Shown one piece after another: positions 42,581 through 51,224 of a stretch of DNA of 64,000 bases (positions within the stretch are counted from its first letter, which is position 1; every line of letters starts with the position of its first letter). The position numbers were made by a program, and so were the translations under genes. The stretch covers positions 6,230,001 to 6,294,000 of the forward strand of contig NZ_PPFB01000001.1 in assembly GCF_002899455.1 (NCBI RefSeq), given 5' to 3'. Below the pieces are notes generated by a model, which had not been told where the DNA came from, ran no database searches, and saw only the letters and a program-made list of their open reading frames with translations. The stretch comes from Streptomyces sp. DH-12. GTDB taxonomy: Bacteria > Actinomycetota > Actinomycetes > Streptomycetales > Streptomycetaceae.

Positions 42581-44443
42581 TCACGGCTCCGACGGGTCCG
42601 AGGGGCCCCGCCCCGACAGCACCTCCCCGTACGCCTGCATCAGGTCCGGCAGCCGCAGGGTCGCCAGGTCCTCCCGGGACAGCGGCCCCGGGTACGCCGA
42701 CAGCCGCAGGTCCCGGTAGGCGCAGCTCTTCTCGTACAGGGTGCGCAGGAACCGGCCGTTGCCCAGCTCGTCGATCCAGCCCTGGTCCACCACGTGCCCG
42801 GCGACGGAGCGCAGCTCGTCCAGGGCCTCCTCGTCCCACACGTCGCCGTTCTCCGCGGCCAGCACCTCGCCGATCCTCGTCAGCTCCAGCGGCCGGTAGG
42901 AGGGGAAATCCACGCGGGTGGTGAACCGGGACGACAGTCCCGGGTTCGCGGCCAGCAGCCGGTCCATGCCCTCCGGGTAGCCGGCGAGGATCACCACCAG
43001 GTGGTCGCGGTTGTCCTCGGCCCGCTTCAGCAGCACCTGCAGCGCCTCGTCGCCGTACGCGTCGCCCTTGCCGTACCCGGAGTTCGACAGGGAGTACGCC
43101 TCGTCGACGAAGAGCACCCCGCCGAGCGCGGAGTCGATCAGTTCGTTGGCCTTCACCGCGGTCTGCCCCAGGTACTCGCCGACCAGGTCCGCCCGCTGGG
43201 CCTCCACCAGGTGGTCGCCGCCGAGCAGCCCGAGGGCGTAGAAGACCCGGCCCAGGATGCGGGCGACGGTGGTCTTGCCCGTGCCGGAGGGTCCGGAGAA
43301 GACGAAGTGCCGTTTGGGCGGCTGCACCGGGAGGCCCTGGCCGGTCCGCAGCCGCGCCATGTTCAACTGCGCCGACAGCGCCTTGACCTGACGCTTCACC
43401 GGCTCGAGGCCGACCATGCGCTCCAGCTCCGCGAGCGCCTCCTCCAGCAGCGCCGGGTCGGTGGGACCCGGGGGCAGCACCGGGCCGGAGCCGCCGAAGC
43501 GCTCGCGCGCCCCCGGCCCGGCCGGCGGGGGCATCGGGGAGGGCGTGGGGCCGGGAGCGGACAGCCGCAGGTCGCGGCCCTCCGTCCCGAAGAGCGGGTC
43601 CAGGGTGTCGGGGCCGTCGACGGTGTCCTGCCCGACGCCGCTCAGGGTGATCGCGGCGAGGTCGGCGGAGTCGTCGTAGCCGTCGCCCTCGGCGATCGCG
43701 GCGAGCCGGGCGGAGGTGTCCATGAAGGCCGGATCGACCCGGTGCACGGCCCGGTACAGGGGGAGGGCGGCGGCGCTGCGTCCGGTGCCCTCGTGCGCGC
43801 GGGCCAGCCAGTAGCGCAGCTCCTTGCGCTGCGGCTGCTCGCTGCGGCACCGCATCAGCGCCGCCGACAGCAGCGGCTCGGCCTGCCCGTACATCTCCAG
43901 CCGCACCCGGGCCATGCCGCCGAACAGGCCCGCCTCGATGCCCAGCAGCGGGTCGTCGACGAGCGGGTCGGTGTGCCGGACCAGCTGCTCCCAGTCCTTG
44001 ACCAGGTAGGCGCGGCAGGCGTGCAGGAAGCGCACCTGCGGGTCGGTGTCCACCGGGGGCAGCCCGGCGAGCGCGCGGTCCAGCTCGGGGACGTGCCGGC
44101 CGTCCAGCCAGTGCGAGGCGTGGGCGAGCAGCAGGTCGCGCGGGGTCTCCAGGACCGGCTGCACCCACCAGCCGAGCCAGTACCAGGAGTTGAGGGTGCG
44201 GCGGTGCCGGGCGCGCTGTTCGCCGAAGCGGTCGCGGTGGCGGAACATGCGCAGCAGCGCGGTCGTCGTGTCGACGCGCAGCGCGTGCAGTCCGAGCCAG
44301 CCGTCGGCCATCCCCGGATCGATCCGCACGGCGGTCCGGAACTCCTCCTCCGCCTGCGGATAGGCGCCCATCGTGTAGGCGTCCACGCCTCGCAGCCAGG
44401 CGAGGTCGGCCGGGGCCTGCGGGCCCTGCGTGCCGAAGTCCAT
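42581..44443 (-). CDS. CbxX/CfqX-type AAA ATPase with TPR-like N-terminus
   Basis: 620 residues from ATG 44443; a GTG four codons upstream is possible. The N-terminal 300 residues are helical, TPR-like ('YPQAEEEFRTAVRIDPG'), then a Pro/Gly linker and an AAA domain: Walker A 'FSGPSGTGKTTVARILG' (about 388-404), Walker B 'GGVLFVDEAYSL', and a sensor Arg region. The layout resembles EccA of type VII secretion and rubisco activase CbbX. No ESX genes are nearby, so its client is unknown. Confidence 0.87.
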   Translation of the reverse strand: MDFGTQGPQAPADLAWLRGVDAYTMGAYPQAEEEFRTAVRIDPGMADGWLGLHALRVDTTTALLRMFRHRDRFGEQRARHRRTLNSWYWLGWWVQPVLETPRDLLLAHASHWLDGRHVPELDRALAGLPPVDTDPQVRFLHACRAYLVKDWEQLVRHTDPLVDDPLLGIEAGLFGGMARVRLEMYGQAEPLLSAALMRCRSEQPQRKELRYWLARAHEGTGRSAAALPLYRAVHRVDPAFMDTSARLAAIAEGDGYDDSADLAAITLSGVGQDTVDGPDTLDPLFGTEGRDLRLSAPGPTPSPMPPPAGPGARERFGGSGPVLPPGPTDPALLEEALAELERMVGLEPVKRQVKALSAQLNMARLRTGQGLPVQPPKRHFVFSGPSGTGKTTVARILGRVFYALGLLGGDHLVEAQRADLVGEYLGQTAVKANELIDSALGGVLFVDEAYSLSNSGYGKGDAYGDEALQVLLKRAEDNRDHLVVILAGYPEGMDRLLAANPGLSSRFTTRVDFPSYRPLELTRIGEVLAAENGDVWDEEALDELRSVAGHVVDQGWIDELGNGRFLRTLYEKSCAYRDLRLSAYPGPLSREDLATLRLPDLMQAYGEVLSGRGPSDPSEP

Positions 44444-44717
44444 CGCGTCCCCCACAGACCGTGCCCCCGTCGGTGTGCCGGCCGGCCCTCGGCCGCCGGC
44501 GCCCTGTGGCCGAACCGCCGTGCCGCGGACCGGAGTTGCCAGGTGCGTGAAGCGTCGTCGCCGGCCGCACCGAGGGGCATCGTACCTGCGGGGGCGCCGC
44601 GTCCGCAGGGTGCGGAGCAGGGGAAACGGAGAGGGAGAGGGGGCGCGTGGGAGGCGCGCGGAAGATGATCCTCACCCAGGGTGATCGTCATATGCCACTG
44701 TGCGCCCGGAAAGCGCG

Positions 44718-44798
44718 AAAAGGGCAGAACGAAGCCCCCGATCACGGGGGAACAACCGGGGGCTTCGCGTCTTCCGGCGGCTCCCGAAGGGCCGCACA
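44718..44798 (-). ncRNA. Candidate small RNA (about 80 nt) with two hairpins
   Basis: On the minus strand, a promoter-like TTGACC-N17-TTACGT is followed about 7 nt later by a first hairpin (GCGGC...GCCGC, with CCTTCGG inside) and then CGAAGCCCCCG / CGGGGGCTTCG (44757-44767 with 44730-44740) and TTCTGCCCTTTTC, a terminator-like end. Within the second stem CCCCCG-ATCA-CGGGGG can pair in an alternative way. No conserved ORF. It lies between the kinase and AAA genes, both minus strand, so a plain terminator for the kinase gene is the alternative. Confidence 0.42.
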
Positions 44799-44804
44799 TT
44801 GAGA

Positions 44805-44833
44805 ACGTAAGACCTGTACGGGCCCTGGGTCAA
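44805..44833 (-). promoter_or_regulatory. Candidate promoter of the small RNA
   Basis: Minus-strand TTGACC (44833-44828) and TTACGT (44810-44805) separated by 17 bp, pointing to the hairpin pair and then the AAA ATPase gene. Confidence 0.42.
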
Positions 44834-44894
44834 GCCGAGTTGGGGGACCGCGGCAACTTGTCCGGGACCGTTCTTCACGGGATCACCACATCGC

Positions 44895-45452
44895 CTACGA
44901 CCCGTCACCGAGCGTGATCGAACAAGGCGCCTCCCCCGTCCCGGCAGGCCCGGGAACCAGCTCGTACCCCTGCCGCCCCTGCCGTACCAGCAGGTGCGCG
45001 AAGGGGCGCGAGGGGTCGTCGGTGAAGTGCGCGCGCTCCGCCCGCTCCCAGCCGTCCCAGAACGCCCGCTGCTCCTCGCCGTCCCGTGCCCGCCCCCGCG
45101 CCCAGGACTCCTCACGCGGCACGTCCATCCACAGCAGCAGCGCCAGATACGGGCGCAGCGCCTCGCGTCCGGCGCCGACGCCCTCCACGACCACCACCGG
45201 CGCGGCGGGCAGCGGGCGCGGCGGTCCGGGGCGCCGGGCGCGCCAGTCGTAGGGGGCGTAGTGCGCGGTCGTGCCCCGGGAGAGCGGGCCGATCACCTCG
45301 TCGCGCAGCCGTGCGGTCCAGTCGAACAGCTCGTCGTGGCGGGCGATGTCGTCGAGGTGCAGCACCGGGGCGCCGCCGAGCGCGGCGGCCAGCAGCCCGG
45401 CGAAGGTCGACTTCCCGGACCCGGCGTGCCCGTCGACGGCGACGAGCCGCAC
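44895..45452 (-). CDS. Uridine-kinase-like P-loop nucleoside kinase
   Basis: 185 residues if started at GTG 45452. Walker A 'VDGHAGSGKSTFAGLL' lies at residues 6-21; 'LDDIARHDELFDW' and 'PVVVVEGVGAGREALRPYL' follow the uridine kinase/phosphoribulokinase plan. In homologues I remember, 20-30 more residues precede; here that stretch is open and similar ('ASRIRRLPPSCGP') but no ATG, GTG or TTG is found before an upstream stop, and no ribosome site is evident. The start is therefore doubtful, and an upstream start codon may have been lost. Confidence 0.75.
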   Translation of the reverse strand: MRLVAVDGHAGSGKSTFAGLLAAALGGAPVLHLDDIARHDELFDWTARLRDEVIGPLSRGTTAHYAPYDWRARRPGPPRPLPAAPVVVVEGVGAGREALRPYLALLLWMDVPREESWARGRARDGEEQRAFWDGWERAERAHFTDDPSRPFAHLLVRQGRQGYELVPGPAGTGEAPCSITLGDGS

Positions 45453-45795
45453 CGGGCCGCACGAGGGAGGGAGCCGGCGGATGCGGGAGGCGAGCGTGTG
45501 AATGACTGGTTCCCGGGACTGTGGGGGAGTGCGGACGGGAGCACTCTAGGCCCCGGACGGTACGGCGGTCCGTGCGGCCGGGACCCCGGCCGCACGGGCG
45601 GGAGACGCGCATCCGCGGTGGATCCGCCACTGGTCGAGTCCCCTGTCGGTGGGCGCCGCGCGGCCCGGATGCTGGCAGGATCCGCCCGGCTGCGTTCATA
45701 GTGGGGCCCACACCCGCTCCATCCGCCGGACGCACGCCCTCCGGCGGCCGTGCGCCGGTCCTGTCCCGACTCCGACACCTGGGGGTCCCCCACCC

Positions 45796-47169
45796 ATGAG
45801 CAGAGCCGAACTGCCCTCCCGCAGAACCCTGCTGACCGCGGCGGTCGTCGCCGCCGTCGCCGGAAGCGCGGCGACGGCGTCCGCGTCCGTCCCGACCGCC
45901 GGCGCCACCCGGCCCGCGGCGCCCGGGCGGGCCGCCGCCCGCACCGTCGACAACCGCGCCTGGACCACGTACACCGACTGGCGCTCCGGCACCGCCGCCG
46001 GCGCCCGCGCCGTGGCCGGCGTCCGCCCCGGCCTGGTGGTCGCCGAGGCGGCCGGCACGACGGACTACACCGACCCGCACACCGGCCGCACGGCCGCCTG
46101 GGAGTACGCCACCTGGACCTCGCCCGTCCACCGCCTCGCGGTCCCGTCCACCGAGGCGATCGCCTCCTGGAACGCGCACACCCCCGAGGGCACGTGGATC
46201 CAGGTCGAGCTGAAGGGCACGTACTCCGACGGCACGGACACCCCCTGGTACGTGATGGGCCGCTGGGCGGCCGGCGACGGCGACATCCGGCGCACCTCGG
46301 TGGACGACCAGGGCGACGGGAGGAGCAGCGTCTGGACGGACACGCTCGCCGTCGACGACGCGTCCTCGGGGCTGCGCCTGGCCTCCTGCCGGCTGCGCCT
46401 GACCCTGTACCGCCGTCCGGGCACCCGCCTCACCCCGACCGTGTGGCGCCTCGGCGTGATGGGCTCCGACGTCCCCGACCGGTTCACCGTCCCCGCCTCG
46501 ACGCCCGGCCTCGCCAGGGAACTGATCGTCCCGCGCTACTCGCAGGAGATCCACAAGGGCCAGTACCCGGAGTACGACAACGGCGGCGAGGCCTGGTGCA
46601 GCCCCACCTCCTCGCAGATGATCATCGAGTACTGGGGCGGCCGGCTCTCCGAGGAGCAGCTCTCCTGGGTCGACCCCTCCTACGCCGACCCGCAGATCTG
46701 CCACGCGGCCCGCCACACCTACGACTACCAGTACGCCGGGTGCGGCAACTGGCCGTTCAACGCGGCCTACGCGGCCACCTTCCCCGGCCTCCAGGGCGTG
46801 GTCACCCGCCTGCGGTCGCTCACCGACCTGGAGACGCTGATCGCGGCGGGCATCCCGGCCATCACCTCCCAGTCGTTCCTGAAGGAGGAGCTGACGGGGG
46901 CGGGCTACGGCACCGCCGGGCACCTGATGACCGTGATCGGCTTCACCGCCGACGGCGACGTGATCGCCAACGACCCCGCCTCGGACGACAACGAGGCCGT
47001 GCGCCGGGTCTACCAGCGGCGCGAGTGGGAGAACATCTGGCTCAGGACCAAGCGGTACAACGCCTCCGGGAAGGTCGCCTCCGGCACCGGCGGCGTCTGC
47101 TACCTGTACTTCCCGGCCCGCCCGACCCCGCGCCAGCGCAAGGCGCTCGCGGCGGTGGGCGTGCGCTGA
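45796..47169 (+). CDS. Secreted C39-like (papain-fold) peptidase family protein
   Basis: 457 residues from ATG 45796. Twin-arginine signal 'SRRTLLTAAVVAAVAGSAA' (about 8-26) for Tat export. A beta-rich domain (about 50-240) precedes a C39-like domain in which 'GGEAWCSPTSSQMIIEYWGG' carries the Cys (about 277), 'GHLMTVIGFTADGDVI' the His (about 376) and 'NDPASDDN' the Asp. Extracellular cysteine peptidase or inactive relative; substrate unknown. A fragment of the GGGGGTCCCCCA repeat lies just before the start and may affect translation. Confidence 0.85.
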   Translation: MSRAELPSRRTLLTAAVVAAVAGSAATASASVPTAGATRPAAPGRAAARTVDNRAWTTYTDWRSGTAAGARAVAGVRPGLVVAEAAGTTDYTDPHTGRTAAWEYATWTSPVHRLAVPSTEAIASWNAHTPEGTWIQVELKGTYSDGTDTPWYVMGRWAAGDGDIRRTSVDDQGDGRSSVWTDTLAVDDASSGLRLASCRLRLTLYRRPGTRLTPTVWRLGVMGSDVPDRFTVPASTPGLARELIVPRYSQEIHKGQYPEYDNGGEAWCSPTSSQMIIEYWGGRLSEEQLSWVDPSYADPQICHAARHTYDYQYAGCGNWPFNAAYAATFPGLQGVVTRLRSLTDLETLIAAGIPAITSQSFLKEELTGAGYGTAGHLMTVIGFTADGDVIANDPASDDNEAVRRVYQRREWENIWLRTKRYNASGKVASGTGGVCYLYFPARPTPRQRKALAAVGVR

Positions 47170-47310
47170 GCCGGCGCGCGCGGCGGTCCCCGGCCGTCAC
47201 CGGGGCCCGCCGCGTGTGACCAACCTCTCGGCGGCACCGGCCGGTTCCGGTGGCAAGGTGGAGGACGTCGCTTGGGGGGATCCACGCACCACGGAGACCA
47301 GGTAGAAGTC

Positions 47311-47451
47311 ATGAGCGCCAACGCAGCCACCGTCACCCGCGTCCGTACCGGCGGACCCCGCGAGGACGGTCCGAAGATCGCCGAGCATGTGCTGGGCTGG
47401 ACCCTCGTCGTGGTCCTCGCGATGCTCGTGACACAGCTGGGACTGCTGTAG
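47311..47451 (+). CDS. SCO1431-family micro membrane protein (46 residues)
   Basis: Reading from ATG 47311 gives 46 residues: a polar start 'SANAATVTRVRTGGPREDGP' and one hydrophobic helix at about 27-46 ('HVLGWTLVVVLAMLVTQLGL'). Charges place the N-terminus in the cytoplasm. It matches the Streptomyces family named after SCO1431, and its place after the C39-like gene agrees with that order. Too short for usual gene callers. Function unknown. Confidence 0.75.
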   Translation: MSANAATVTRVRTGGPREDGPKIAEHVLGWTLVVVLAMLVTQLGLL

Positions 47452-47578
47452 TCCCGCGGCGCGGGCCGGCCTGTCACACCCCCGCGGGACCGTCCCGCCC
47501 CCCCCCGCAGGAGACCTGGGCCGGCAGTGAACCTCAGCCGGCGGTCCGCGGTGCCTCCCCCGGTTCGCGGCCCCCGGC

Positions 47579-47884
47579 GAGCGTCGGCCCGTCGCGCCGG
47601 ACTTCATCGCCGTCGGACGCCGCCTGTTCGCCGACCGGCCCTGCGACGCGCCGTCGATGGACGACATCGCACGCCGGGCGCGGGTCGCCGAGGGCCTGAT
47701 CCCCTGCTGCTTCCACTCCGAGCGGGGCTGCTGCCCGGCGATCACCGAGGACTCGGCGGCCGGGCCGGTCGCGCCGGCGGCGAGCGGTGACGAACTGCCG
47801 CCCGTGGAGCGGGTGCGGCGCACCGTCGGCAGTTGTCTGCGGTACGCGGAGCACCACCGGGCCGCCCGCCGCGCGATCGGGGGG
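47579..47884 (+). pseudogene. Decayed TetR-family regulator
   Basis: Reads 'FIAVGRRLFADRPCDAPSMD' and on into 'DIARRARVAEGLIPCCFHSE', clearly a TetR N-terminal HTH, but the normally aromatic core (Y-Y-F-H-S-K-R-G-Y-Y in family members) has become P-C-C-F-H-S-E-R-G-C-C. No start codon is seen (a stop lies in frame at 47528-47530), and resemblance ends after 'YAEHHRAARRAI' near 47884, before the ligand-binding domain is complete. Not functional. Followed by an orphan promoter region. Confidence 0.72.
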
Positions 47885-47929
47885 GATGGCACCCGGTGTC
47901 TCCTCGTGGAGGAAGGGAGAACCGCGTTG

Positions 47930-47985
47930 TTTGACATGAGCGCGGCAATTCGATCGGACGGGAACCCCAGGAGGACTAGACCAGT
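47930..47985 (+). promoter_or_regulatory. Orphan promoter region with DasR-like operator
   Basis: TTGACA at about 47930-47935 is a good -35 box. GGACTAGACCAGT at 47973-47985 (minus strand ACTGGTCTAGTCC) fits the DasR site, with a further TTGGTC 2 bp on, like the tandem boxes of Streptomyces chitinase promoters. The next gene is an acyl-CoA dehydrogenase 240 bp away, not a chitinase. In S. coelicolor, as I recall, chitinase chiD sits here. Confidence 0.5.
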
Positions 47986-48225
47986 TGGTCAATGGTGCGG
48001 GCCGATGCGATCAGCGGGAGGGCGCCGTACAGTGTCGTGGAAGTAAGCGGTCGTTAACTGGTGACGCGCCGCCGCCGATCGGGCATACTCACAGCGCACA
48101 GCCGCTGGTCAGCAGCTTCCGAGACCCGGGAGTGCGCCCACCGGCCAGGCACTGACACGACCCGGCGCGGACGCCTCCACCCCAGGCGCACGCCGATGTG
48201 CCCGAACAGGGAGGAGAGCGACGCC

Positions 48226-49398
48226 ATGCCCGACCGCGCCCCGCAGCCGGTGGACCGGCTACTGCCCACGGACGAGGCCCGGGACCTGATCTCGCTCGTC
48301 CGCGACATCGCGCAGCGCGAGATCGCCCCCGGGGCGGCCGAGGAGGAGGAAGCGGGCCGCTTCCCGCGCGAGCTGTTCACCCTGCTGTCCGAGTCCGGCC
48401 TGCTCGGCCTGCCCTACGACTCCGAGTACGGCGGCGGCGACCAGCCGTACGAGGTCTACCTCCAGGTCCTCGAGGAGCTCGCCCGGGCCCGCCTCACCGT
48501 CGCCCTCGGCGTCAGCGTGCACACGCTCGCCACCTATCCGCTCGCCGCCCACGGCACCAAGGAGCAGCGCGCCGAGCACCTGCCCGCGATGCTCGGCGGC
48601 GGCCTGCTCGGCGGCTACTGCCTCTCCGAACCCTCCTCCGGCTCCGACGCCGCGTCCCTGCGCACCCGCGCGGTCCGCGACGGGGACGACTGGGTCATCG
48701 ACGGCACCAAGGCGTGGATCACCCACGGCGGCGTCGCCGACTTCTACACGGTCATGGCACGCACCGGCGGTGAGGGGGCGCGCGGCATCAGCGCGTTCCT
48801 GGTGCCCGGGGACGCCGAGGGCCTCAGCGCCGCCGCGCCGGAGAAGAAGATGGGCATGAAGGGCTCGCCCACCGCCCAGGTCCACTTCGACGGCGTCCGG
48901 GTCCCTGACGCGCGCCGCATCGGCGACGAGGGGCAGGGCTTCGCCATCGCCCTGTCCGCGCTGGACGGCGGCCGGCTGGGCATCGCCGCGTGCGCCATCG
49001 GCGTGGCCCAGGCGGCGCTCGACGAGGCCGTCGGCCACGCCACCGAACGGCGCCAGTTCGGCAGGCCGATCGCCGACTTCCAGGGGCTGCGCTTCATGCT
49101 CGCCGACATGGCCACCCAGATCGAGGCGGGACGCGCGCTGTACCTGGCGGCGGCCCGGCTCCGCGACGCGGGCCGGCCATTCGGCCGGCAGGCCGCGATG
49201 GCCAAGCTGCACTGCACCGACGCCGCGATGCGGGTCACCACCGACACCGTGCAGGTCCTCGGCGGCTACGGTTACACCGCCGACTTCCCCGCCGAGCGCT
49301 ACATGCGCGAGGCGAAGGTCCTGCAGATCGTCGAGGGCACCAACCAGATCCAGCGCATGGTCATCGCCCGCCACCTCGCGGGGCCGGAGACGCGCTGA
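48226..49398 (+). CDS. Acyl-CoA dehydrogenase
   Basis: FAD enzyme introducing a 2,3 double bond into acyl-CoA. 390 residues from ATG 48226, with GGGAGGAGAG upstream; the longer frame is not needed. Motifs: 'YCLSEPSSGSDAASL', 'WITHGGVADFYTVMART', 'ERRQFGRPIADFQGLRFMLA', and 'VLGGYGYTADFPAERYMREA', with the catalytic Glu of short/medium-chain types in 'VEGTNQIQRMVIARHL' (about 372). Probably branched or short-chain acyl-CoA breakdown. Confidence 0.93.
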   Translation: MPDRAPQPVDRLLPTDEARDLISLVRDIAQREIAPGAAEEEEAGRFPRELFTLLSESGLLGLPYDSEYGGGDQPYEVYLQVLEELARARLTVALGVSVHTLATYPLAAHGTKEQRAEHLPAMLGGGLLGGYCLSEPSSGSDAASLRTRAVRDGDDWVIDGTKAWITHGGVADFYTVMARTGGEGARGISAFLVPGDAEGLSAAAPEKKMGMKGSPTAQVHFDGVRVPDARRIGDEGQGFAIALSALDGGRLGIAACAIGVAQAALDEAVGHATERRQFGRPIADFQGLRFMLADMATQIEAGRALYLAAARLRDAGRPFGRQAAMAKLHCTDAAMRVTTDTVQVLGGYGYTADFPAERYMREAKVLQIVEGTNQIQRMVIARHLAGPETR

Positions 49399-49747
49399 AC
49401 CGGCCGGACCCACGCCAGGACCCGGCGAGCCGGGCCCGCTCGGGCCCGCTCCGGGCCGCGCCGCCCCGCTCCGTCCCCCGTCCGCGTCAGGTCGCGGGGG
49501 AGGGGTGGGTCCGGGAGCCGCGGCGGCCACGGCCGTCTCGACGGGCGGCGGCGCGAACCCCGTGGCGCCGACGCCCGGTCGTCGCCTGCACGGGGTCGTC
49601 GTGCCCGGCCGACGCACGACCGGACCGGTCACGAGGGTCCGAGGAGGGCGTGCGCTCACCCGTGCCCCGTGCGGCGGAAGCGGAAAGGGGCGAAGGCGGC
49701 GAAGAGCGGGGGTGGCGGAGCTCCGCCGCCCCCGGGCCGGCCTGCGC
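49399..49747. terminator. Convergent spacer with near-perfect hairpin at 49707-49734
   Basis: No gene is seen. The palindrome CGGGGGTGGCGGAG / CTCCGCCGCCCCCG has one T-G wobble and almost no loop; it stands 13 bp from the stop of the minus-strand gene and can serve both directions. Confidence 0.5.
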
Positions 49748-50182
49748 TCAGGCGGCGTCGCGCCGCATCAGCGGGAACCGGATCGGACGCGATCCCGGTC
49801 CGCCGACGTGCGAGAAGGGCTGGGTCCGCCAGTCGAGTCCCTGCGGGAGCGTCAGCAGCAGGGCCGTGTCCTGCTCTTGGGGTGTGACGGTCTCGTCCGC
49901 GGGCCGGGCCTCGGACGCCCGGCGGCCGGTGCCGCGGCAGACCGTGAGCCCGAACGGGTTCCACGGCGAGGCGCACAGGGCGTGCTCCGGCAGGACCTCC
50001 TCGTCCGCCAGGAGGGCGATGGGCTGCGAGCAGTCCGGGCACACGACCCGGAACATCTCGAAGGTGTCGTACGGGTCGGCGTCCTCGTCCGGGGTGCCGG
50101 GTTCGACGTACTCCGGATCGGGCATGACGACCGGCTGCTGCCGCTTGGACGTGGTACGACCAGGGCGCTTGAGACTCTGCAT
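49748..50182 (-). CDS. Conserved hypothetical with zinc-ribbon-like CxxC
   Basis: 144 residues from ATG 50182. Basic N-terminus, acidic stretch 'PGTPDEDADPYDTFEMF', then 'VVCPDCSQPIALLADEEVLP' and later single Cys residues ('ALCASPW', 'TVCRG'), so four Cys in all could bind one zinc. No membrane segment. Divergent from an AsnC regulator gene (214 bp between starts). I know no function for it. Confidence 0.7.
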   Translation of the reverse strand: MQSLKRPGRTTSKRQQPVVMPDPEYVEPGTPDEDADPYDTFEMFRVVCPDCSQPIALLADEEVLPEHALCASPWNPFGLTVCRGTGRRASEARPADETVTPQEQDTALLLTLPQGLDWRTQPFSHVGGPGSRPIRFPLMRRDAA

Positions 50183-50396
50183 TGGGTACTCCCCCTCGGG
50201 CTGGGCCGTTCAGGCGCTGCGGCCTCGACCACAGCAAGCACTTCCCTCGACCTCTCGGGGGTAATCACGGAAACATCACGGAGACGGCGCAACGGGTGTG
50301 GCGTTCGTCACACGCCACTCGCAGGCGCCGTCCGCGACGCCCGCACGCCGTCGTTCCGGTGTCCGAGGCGATGAAGCGCCCTGTAGGTTCAGCGCC

Positions 50397-50837
50397 ATGG
50401 AGGAGCTGGACCGACAGATCGTGCAGCTGCTCGTCAAGGACGGGCGGATGAGCTACACCGACCTGGGCAAGGCCACGGGCCTGTCCACGTCGGCCGTGCA
50501 CCAGCGGGTGCGGCGGCTGGAGCAGCGCGGCGTCATCCGCGGCTACACGGCGGTGGTCGACCCGGAGGCGGTCGGCCTGCCCATGACCGCCTTCATCTCG
50601 GTCAAGCCGTTCGACCCCAGCGCCCCCGACGACATCGCGGACCGGCTGGCCGGCGTCCCCGAGATCGAGGCGTGCCACAGCGTCGCCGGCGACGAGAACT
50701 ACATCCTCAAGGTCCGCGTCGCCACCCCGCACGAGCTGGAGGAACTCCTCGCCAGGGTCCGCACCCTGGCGGGGGTCTCCACGCGTACCACGGTGGTCCT
50801 TTCGACGCCCTACGAGGCGCGGCCCCCTCGCGTCTGA
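50397..50837 (+). CDS. Lrp/AsnC-family transcriptional regulator
   Basis: 146 residues from ATG 50397. HTH 'GRMSYTDLGKATGLSTSAVH' (about 16-35) and RAM domain with 'GDENYILKVRVATPHELEEL' (about 99-118). Amino-acid-responsive regulator. The upstream region holds GTGTG-N8-CACAC (50296-50313), overlapped by TGGCG...CGCCA, a plausible self-binding site in the shared promoter region with the divergent gene. Unlike the AsnC gene at 18058, no transporter is linked. Confidence 0.9.
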   Translation: MEELDRQIVQLLVKDGRMSYTDLGKATGLSTSAVHQRVRRLEQRGVIRGYTAVVDPEAVGLPMTAFISVKPFDPSAPDDIADRLAGVPEIEACHSVAGDENYILKVRVATPHELEELLARVRTLAGVSTRTTVVLSTPYEARPPRV

Positions 50838-50855
50838 CGCGCCCGGCGGACTCGG

Positions 50856-50883
50856 GCGTCCGGCCCCGGACCGGGCCGGACGC
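50856..50883 (+). terminator. Hairpin terminator after the AsnC gene
   Basis: 11-bp perfect stem GCGTCCGGCCC / GGGCCGGACGC with 6-nt loop, 19 bp after the stop. Confidence 0.65.
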
Positions 50884-51224
50884 AGCGGCGGGCGGCCCTG
50901 CGGCAGGCCGGTGACCGCGTCGGGCGGTGCCGGCCGGGGCGTGTCGGCCCTGAGCGTGCGACGGCCCGGGGGCGCGCGGGTCCGGGCGGTCGGCCGGGCC
51001 GGCTTCGCCGTGCCCCGTGCGGCCGTCGGCCCACGCGGCCGTGGGCCCGGTGGGGCGCCGTTCGGGCGCGGCCGCCGCACGGGCGGCTCGAGCCGCCGTC
51101 GGCCTGCCGCGGGCACGGCGTGTCGCGAGCGGGCCGGCCGTACGCCGCGGGGCGCCGGGAGGGGGCGCCGCCCCGAGCGGGACCTGCGTGCGGGGCCGTA
51201 CGCCCGGCGCGCGAGACTAAGGGC
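50884..51224. other. Very GC-rich spacer, nothing recognised
   Basis: 341 bp before the amidohydrolase gene. Long open frames exist in all phases because of base composition, but none resembles a known protein. Weak ACTAAGG near the start of the next gene may be part of a promoter. Confidence 0.3.

Noticed and set aside
44730..44767. Assignment of the hairpin pair to the actinobacterial 6C RNA family
   Set aside because: C-rich stems are similar in style, but the two C6 loops that define the family are not seen.
44681..44917. 78-codon plus-strand ORF (and a 36-codon ORF at 44692) over the hairpins
   Set aside because: They run through a strong stem-loop and lack a ribosome site or recognisable family; a small RNA or terminator explains the region better.
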